Below are positions 60,101-64,000 of a DNA stretch of 64,000 nt, one piece after another (positions within the stretch are counted from its first letter, which is position 1; every line of letters starts with the position of its first letter). The stretch spans positions 3,118,001 to 3,182,000 of the forward strand of contig JALIGW010000061.1 of NCBI GenBank assembly GCA_023053685.1, given 5' to 3'. The DNA comes from Diadophis punctatus similis (lineage: Eukaryota > Chordata > Lepidosauria > Squamata > Dipsadidae). The translations under genes and the position numbers were made by a program. A model generated the notes under the pieces. The model was not told the DNA's origin. It was given only the letters and a program-made list of their open reading frames with translations, and ran no database searches.

Positions 60101-61217
60101 ACTAACAGGTCTCAGCCAGGAACTCCAACCCCAGCTTCTGTGAATTGAAAATACAATGCAGTGAGGTTTTTCCCCCCAGATACTCACAGGTCTCAGCCAG
60201 GAACTCCACCCCCAGCTTCTGTGAATTCAAACTACAATGGAGTGAGGTTTCTTCCCCCAGATACTCACAGGTCTCAGCCAGGAACTCCACGCCCAGCTTC
60301 TGTGAATTCAAACTACAATGGAGTGAGGTTTGTTCCCCCAGATACTCACAGGTCTCAGCCAGGAACTCCACCCCCAGCTTCTGTGAAATCAAACTACAAT
60401 GGAGTGAGGTTTTTTTCCCAGATACTCACAGGTCTTAGCCAGGAACTCCACCCCCAGCTTCTGTGAATTGAAACTACAATGCAGTGAGGTTTTGTTCCCC
60501 CAGATACTCACGGGTCTCAGCCAGGAACTCCACGCCCAGCTTCTGTGAATTCAAACTACAATGGAGTGAGATTTGTTCCCCCAGATACTCACAGGTCTCA
60601 GCCAGGAACTCCACCCCTAGCTTCTGTGAATTCAAACTACAATGGAGGGAGGTCCCCCCCCCCCGATATTCACAGGTCTCAGCCAGGAACTCCACTCCCA
60701 GCTTCTGTGAAATCAAACTACAATGGAGTGAGGTTTTTTTCCCAGATACTCACAGGTCTTAGCCAGGAACTCCACCCCCAGCTTCTGTGAATTGAAACTA
60801 CAATACAGTGAGGTTTTGTTCCCCCAGATACTCACGGGTCTCAGCCAGGAACTCCACGCCCAGCTTCTGTGAATTCAAACTACAATGGAGTGAGGTTTGT
60901 TCCCCCAGATACTCACAGGTCTCAGCCAGGAACTCCACCCCCAGCTTCTGTGAATTCAAACTACAATGGAGTGAAGTGTTTCCCCCGAGATACTCAAAGG
61001 TATCAGCCAGGAACTCCACCCCAGCTTCTGTGAATTGAAACTACAATGCAGTGAGGTTTTTTCCCCCAGATACTCACAAACCTCAGCCAGGAATTCCACC
61101 CCCAGCTTCTGTGAATTCAAACTAAAATGGATTGAGGTTTTTCTCCCAGATACTCACAGGTCTCAGCCAGGAACTCCACCCCCAGCTTCTGTGAATTCAA
61201 ACTGCAATGGAGTGAGG
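54151..61217. repeat. 7.07-kb block, copy 2
   Basis: Repeats 46410-53474 in the same order, including the 162-bp dimer doublet, HindIII pair 55130/55373, the AAGCTT in CCACCCCAAGCTTCTG (56502), the AATTCAAATTAAATGG variant (about 59501) and the ACTCAAAGG module (60992). It continues into a full TTTCCGAGATAC end that copy 1 lacks. The few substitutions and C-tract changes show that it is a separate copy and not an exact assembly echo. Confidence 0.9.
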
Positions 61218-61985
61218 TTTTTTCCCCCAGATACTAACAGGTCTCACCCAAGAACTCCACCCCCAGCTTCTGTGAATTCAAACTACAATGGATTGAGGTT
61301 TTTTTCCGAGATACTCACAGGTCTCAGCCAGGAACTCCACGCCCAGCTTCTGTGAATTCAAACTACAATGTAGTGAGGTTTCTTCCCCCAGATACTCACA
61401 GGTCTCAGCCAGGAACTCCACCCCCAGCTTCTGTGAATTCAAACTACAATGGAGTGAGGTTTGTTCCCCCAGATACTCACAGGTCTCAGCCAGGAACTCC
61501 ACCCCCAGCTTCTGTGAATTCAAACTACAATGGAGTGAGGTTTTTTTCCCCAGAAACTCACTGGTATCAGCCAGGAACTCCACCCCAGCTTCTGTGAATT
61601 GAAACTACAATGCAGTGAGTTTTTTTTCCCAGATACTCACAGGTCTCAGCCAGGAACTCCACCCCCAGCATCTGTGAATTCAAACTACAATGGAGTGAGG
61701 TTTTGTTCCCCCAGATACTCACAGGTCTCAGCCAAGAACTCCACCCCCAGCTTCTGTGAATTCAAACTACAATGGAGTGAGGTTTCCCCCCCCCCCAGAT
61801 ACTCACAGGTCTCAGCAAGGACCTCCACCCCCAGCTTTTGTGAATTCAAACTACAATGGAGGGAGGTTCCCCCCCCCCCGATACTCACAGGTCTCAGCCA
61901 GGAACTCCACTCCCAGCTTCTGTGAAATCAAACTACAATGGAGTGAGGTTTTTTTCCCAGATACTCACAGGTCTTAGCCAGGAAC
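61218..61985. repeat. Module tail matching 31.4-31.9 kb and 26.7-27.1 kb
   Basis: About 9-10 monomers that continue the ACTCAAAGG module: TTTCCGAGATAC, AATGTAGTGAGG, CACTGGTATCAG, GAGTTTTTTTTCCC, CAGCATCTG, CAGCAAGGACC and GGAGGGAGG. The first part matches 31.44-31.85 kb at an offset of 29,777 bp. C runs of about 10-11 bases occur at both GAGGTTTC and GAGGGAGGTTC junctions. Ordinary satellite otherwise. Confidence 0.82.
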
Positions 61986-64000
61986 TCCACCCCCAGCTTC
62001 TGTGAATTCAAACTACAATGGATTGAGGTTTTGTTCCCCCAGATACTCACAGGTCTCAGCCAGGAACTCCACTCCCAGCTTCTGTGAATTCAAACTATAA
62101 TGGGATGACGTTTTTCCCCCCAGAAACTAACAAGTCTCAGCCAGGAGCTCCACCCCTAGCTTCTGTGAATTCAAACTACAATGGAGTGAGGTTTGTTCCC
62201 CCAGATACTCACGGGTCTCAGCCAGGAACTCCACGCCCAGCTTCTGTGAATTGAAACTACAATGGAGTGAGGTTTGTTCCCCAGATACTCACAAGTCTCA
62301 GCCAGGAACTCCACCCCCAGCTTCTGTGAATTCAAACTACATTGGAGTGAAGTGTTTCCCCCGAGATACTCACAGGTATCAGCCAGGAACTCCACCCCAG
62401 CTTCTGTGAATTGAAACTACAATGCAGTGAGGTTTTTCCCCCCAGATACTCACAAGCCTCAGCCAGGAATTCCACCCCCAGCTTCTGTGAATTCAAACTA
62501 AAATGGATTGAGGTTTTTCTCCCAGATACTCACAGGTCTCAGCCAGGAACTCCACCCCCAGCTTCTGTGAATTCAAACTGCAATGGAGTGAGGTTTTTTC
62601 CCCCAGATACTAACAGGTCTCAGCCAGGAACTCCAACCCCAGCTTCTGTGAATTGAAAATACAATGCAGTGAGGTTTTTCCCCCCAGATACTCACAGGTC
62701 TCAGCCAGGAACTCCACCCCCAGCTTCTGTGAATTCAAACTACAATGGAGTGAGGTTTCTTCCCCCAGATACTCACAGGTCTCAGCCAGGAACTCCACGC
62801 CCAGCTTCTGTGAATTCAAACTACAATGGAGTGAGGTTTGTTCCCCCAGATACTCACAGGTCTCAGCCAGGAACTCCACCCCCAGTTTCTGTGAATTCAA
62901 ACTACAATGGAGTGAAGTTTTTCCCCCCAGATACTCACAGGTATCAGCCAGGAACTCCACCCCAGCTTCTGTGAATTGAAACTACAATGCAGTGAGGTTT
63001 TTCTCGCAGACACTCACAGGTCTCAGCCAAGAACTCCAGCCCCAGCTTCTGTGAATTGAAAATACAATGCAGTGAGGTTTTTCCCCCCAGATACTCACAG
63101 GTCTCAGCCAGGAACTCCACCCCCAGCTTCTGTGAAATCAAACTACAATGGAGTGAGGTTTTTTTCCCAGATACTCACAGGTCTTAGCCAGGAACTCCAC
63201 CCCCAGCTTCTGTGAATTCAAACTACAATGCAGTGAGGTTTTGTTCCCCCAGATACTCACGGGTCTCAGCCAGGAACTCCACGCCCAGCTTCTGTGAATT
63301 CAAACTACAATGGAGTGAGGTTTGTTCCCCCATTTACTCACAGGTCTCAGCCAGGAACTCCACCCCCAGCTTCTGTGAATTCAAACTACAATGGAGTGAA
63401 GTGTTTCCCCCGAGATACTCACAGGTATCAGCCAGGAACTCCACCCCAGCTTCTGTGAATTGAAACTACAATTCAGTGAGGTTTTCCCCCCCAGATACTC
63501 ACAAGCCTCAGCCAGGAATTCCACCCCCAGCTTCTGTGAATTCAAACTAAAATGGATTGAGGTTTTTCTCCCAGATACTCACAGGTCTCAGCCAGGAACT
63601 CCACCCCCAGCTTCTGTGAATTAAAACTGCAATGGAGTGAGGTTTTTTCCCCCAGATACTAAGAGGTCTCAGCCAGGAACTCCACCCCCAGCTTCTGTGA
63701 ATTCAAACTATAATGGGATGACGTTTTTCCCCCCAGAAACTAACAAGTCTCAGCCAGGAGCTCCACCCCCAGCTTCTGTGAATTCAAACTACAATGGATT
63801 GAGGTTTGTTCCCCCAGATACTCACAGGTCTCAGCCAGGAACTCCACCCCCAGCTTCTGTGAATTCAAACTACAATGGAGTGAGGTTTGTTCCCCCAGAT
63901 ACTCACGGGTCTCAGCCAGGAACTCCACGCCCAGCTTCTGTGAATTGAAACTACAATGGAGTGAGGTTTGTTCCCCCAGATACTGACAGGTCTCAGCTAG
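61986..64000. repeat. Long-range copy of 39.56-41.57 kb (offset 22,428 bp)
   Basis: About 25 monomers match 39558-41572 at a constant offset of 22,428 bp. Rare states are shared: AACTACATTGG, TCTCGCAGACACTC, ACTCCAGCCCC, ACAATTCAGTG, GAATTAAAACTGC, CTAAGAGGTC and GATACTGACAGGTCTCAGCTAG at the very end. Private changes include CCCCCATTTACTC (about 63329), and GAATTCAAAC where the other copy has GAATAAAAAC. The match is still running when the window stops. Confidence 0.88.

Larger units (their letters stand above)
1..64000. repeat. Satellite array, ~81-bp monomer, entire window
   Basis: Every line of the window can be read as head-to-tail copies of one ~81-bp unit, always in the same orientation. 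Landmarks recur in fixed order: GATACTCACAGG, CAGCCAGGAACTCC, a five-C run, CTTCTGTGAATTC, AAACTACAATGGAGTGAGG and a T-rich then C-rich tract. Spacing is normally 81 bp and varies by a few bases, mostly in the T/C tract and in the ACCCCC run. About 790 monomers fit in 64 kb. The first base is inside a monomer and the last base is inside another, so the array is longer than the window. No non-repeat island was seen. I do not recognise the family: it is not alpha satellite (171 bp), not a telomere repeat, and has no CENP-B-box-like motif. Function is unknown; a structural, pericentromeric, subtelomeric or intronic location is possible. Confidence 0.97.

Noticed and set aside
46410..61217. Pure assembly duplication
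   Set aside because: The copies differ at several substitutions and C-tract lengths and have different right ends, so they look like distinct loci. Read coverage would be the decisive test.
1..64000. CRISPR array
   Set aside because: The repeat is regular, but there are no unique spacers: the whole 81-bp unit is conserved, and the array is far longer than CRISPR arrays.
1..64000. Alpha satellite or other named centromeric repeat
   Set aside because: The period is 81 bp and not 171 bp, and I see no CENP-B-box-like motif. A centromeric role remains possible but has no support in the sequence.
1..64000. Telomeric or rDNA spacer repeats
   Set aside because: No TTAGGG-type runs and no rRNA-like sequence were seen in either orientation.
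1..64000. Transposon or retroelement insertions
   Set aside because: No break in the ~81-bp rhythm, no poly(A)-tailed insert, no terminal repeats and no target-site duplications were found.

Overview
The whole 64 kb window is one uninterrupted array of satellite-type tandem DNA, and it runs off both ends. The monomer is about 81 bp (about 790 copies, usually 79-84 bp). It has a fixed landmark order on the + strand: CAGATACTCACAGGTCTCAG, then CCAGGAACTCCACCCCCAGC, then TTCTGTGAATTCAAACTACA, then ATGGAGTGAGG, then a variable T/C tract. I see no unique-sequence gene, RNA gene, transposon, CRISPR array or flanking DNA. Base composition is near 50% GC. CpG is scarce and sits at a few class-specific positions. 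Long satellite with low CpG suggests a eukaryotic, probably vertebrate, chromosome assembled from long reads. The species and the satellite family are not recognisable to me, and no centromere or telomere motif fixes the location.

The array is not homogeneous. Monomers fall into recognisable classes: an EcoRI-positive consensus; GAATTG and GAAATC classes that lack the site; a HindIII class with CATACTGC and TTTAACCC; an AAACTAAAATGG class with two EcoRI sites; an AAACTATAATGGG class; and a CAGCAAGGACC class. Specific class orders recur as higher-order repeats (HORs), with offsets close to whole numbers of monomers. From left to right: a 1,130-bp HOR in tandem (2472-4731); a 486-bp hexamer in tandem (5840-6811); a 1,863-bp HOR in tandem (13985-17566); a 3,404-bp HOR in tandem (19230-26060); a ~2,024-bp HOR in tandem (26100-30220); a 2,101-bp HOR in tandem (29785-33985); offset copies at 4,121 and 4,435 bp (33.9-45.4 kb); and a ~7.07-kb block (46410-53474) repeated at 54151-61217. 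The last 2 kb match 39.56-41.57 kb at an offset of 22,428 bp. Dispersed older matches join 1-1085 to 10636-11720 and 9751-11500 to 13471-15222.

There are two compositional domains. HindIII-class trimers occupy about 0.8-26 kb. A 10-copy module marked by ACTCAAAGG occupies about 27-61 kb. The large 46-61 kb duplication carries both. This pattern fits repeated unequal exchange or conversion in register, at several ages.

Because 81 is divisible by 3, a 27-residue peptide repeats in several frames and creates long open frames on both strands (up to 378 codons at 5704-6840). These are most likely by-products of the period: the frame is broken wherever the T/C tract changes length. Whether the array is transcribed, where it lies in the chromosome and what species it comes from cannot be read from this window.
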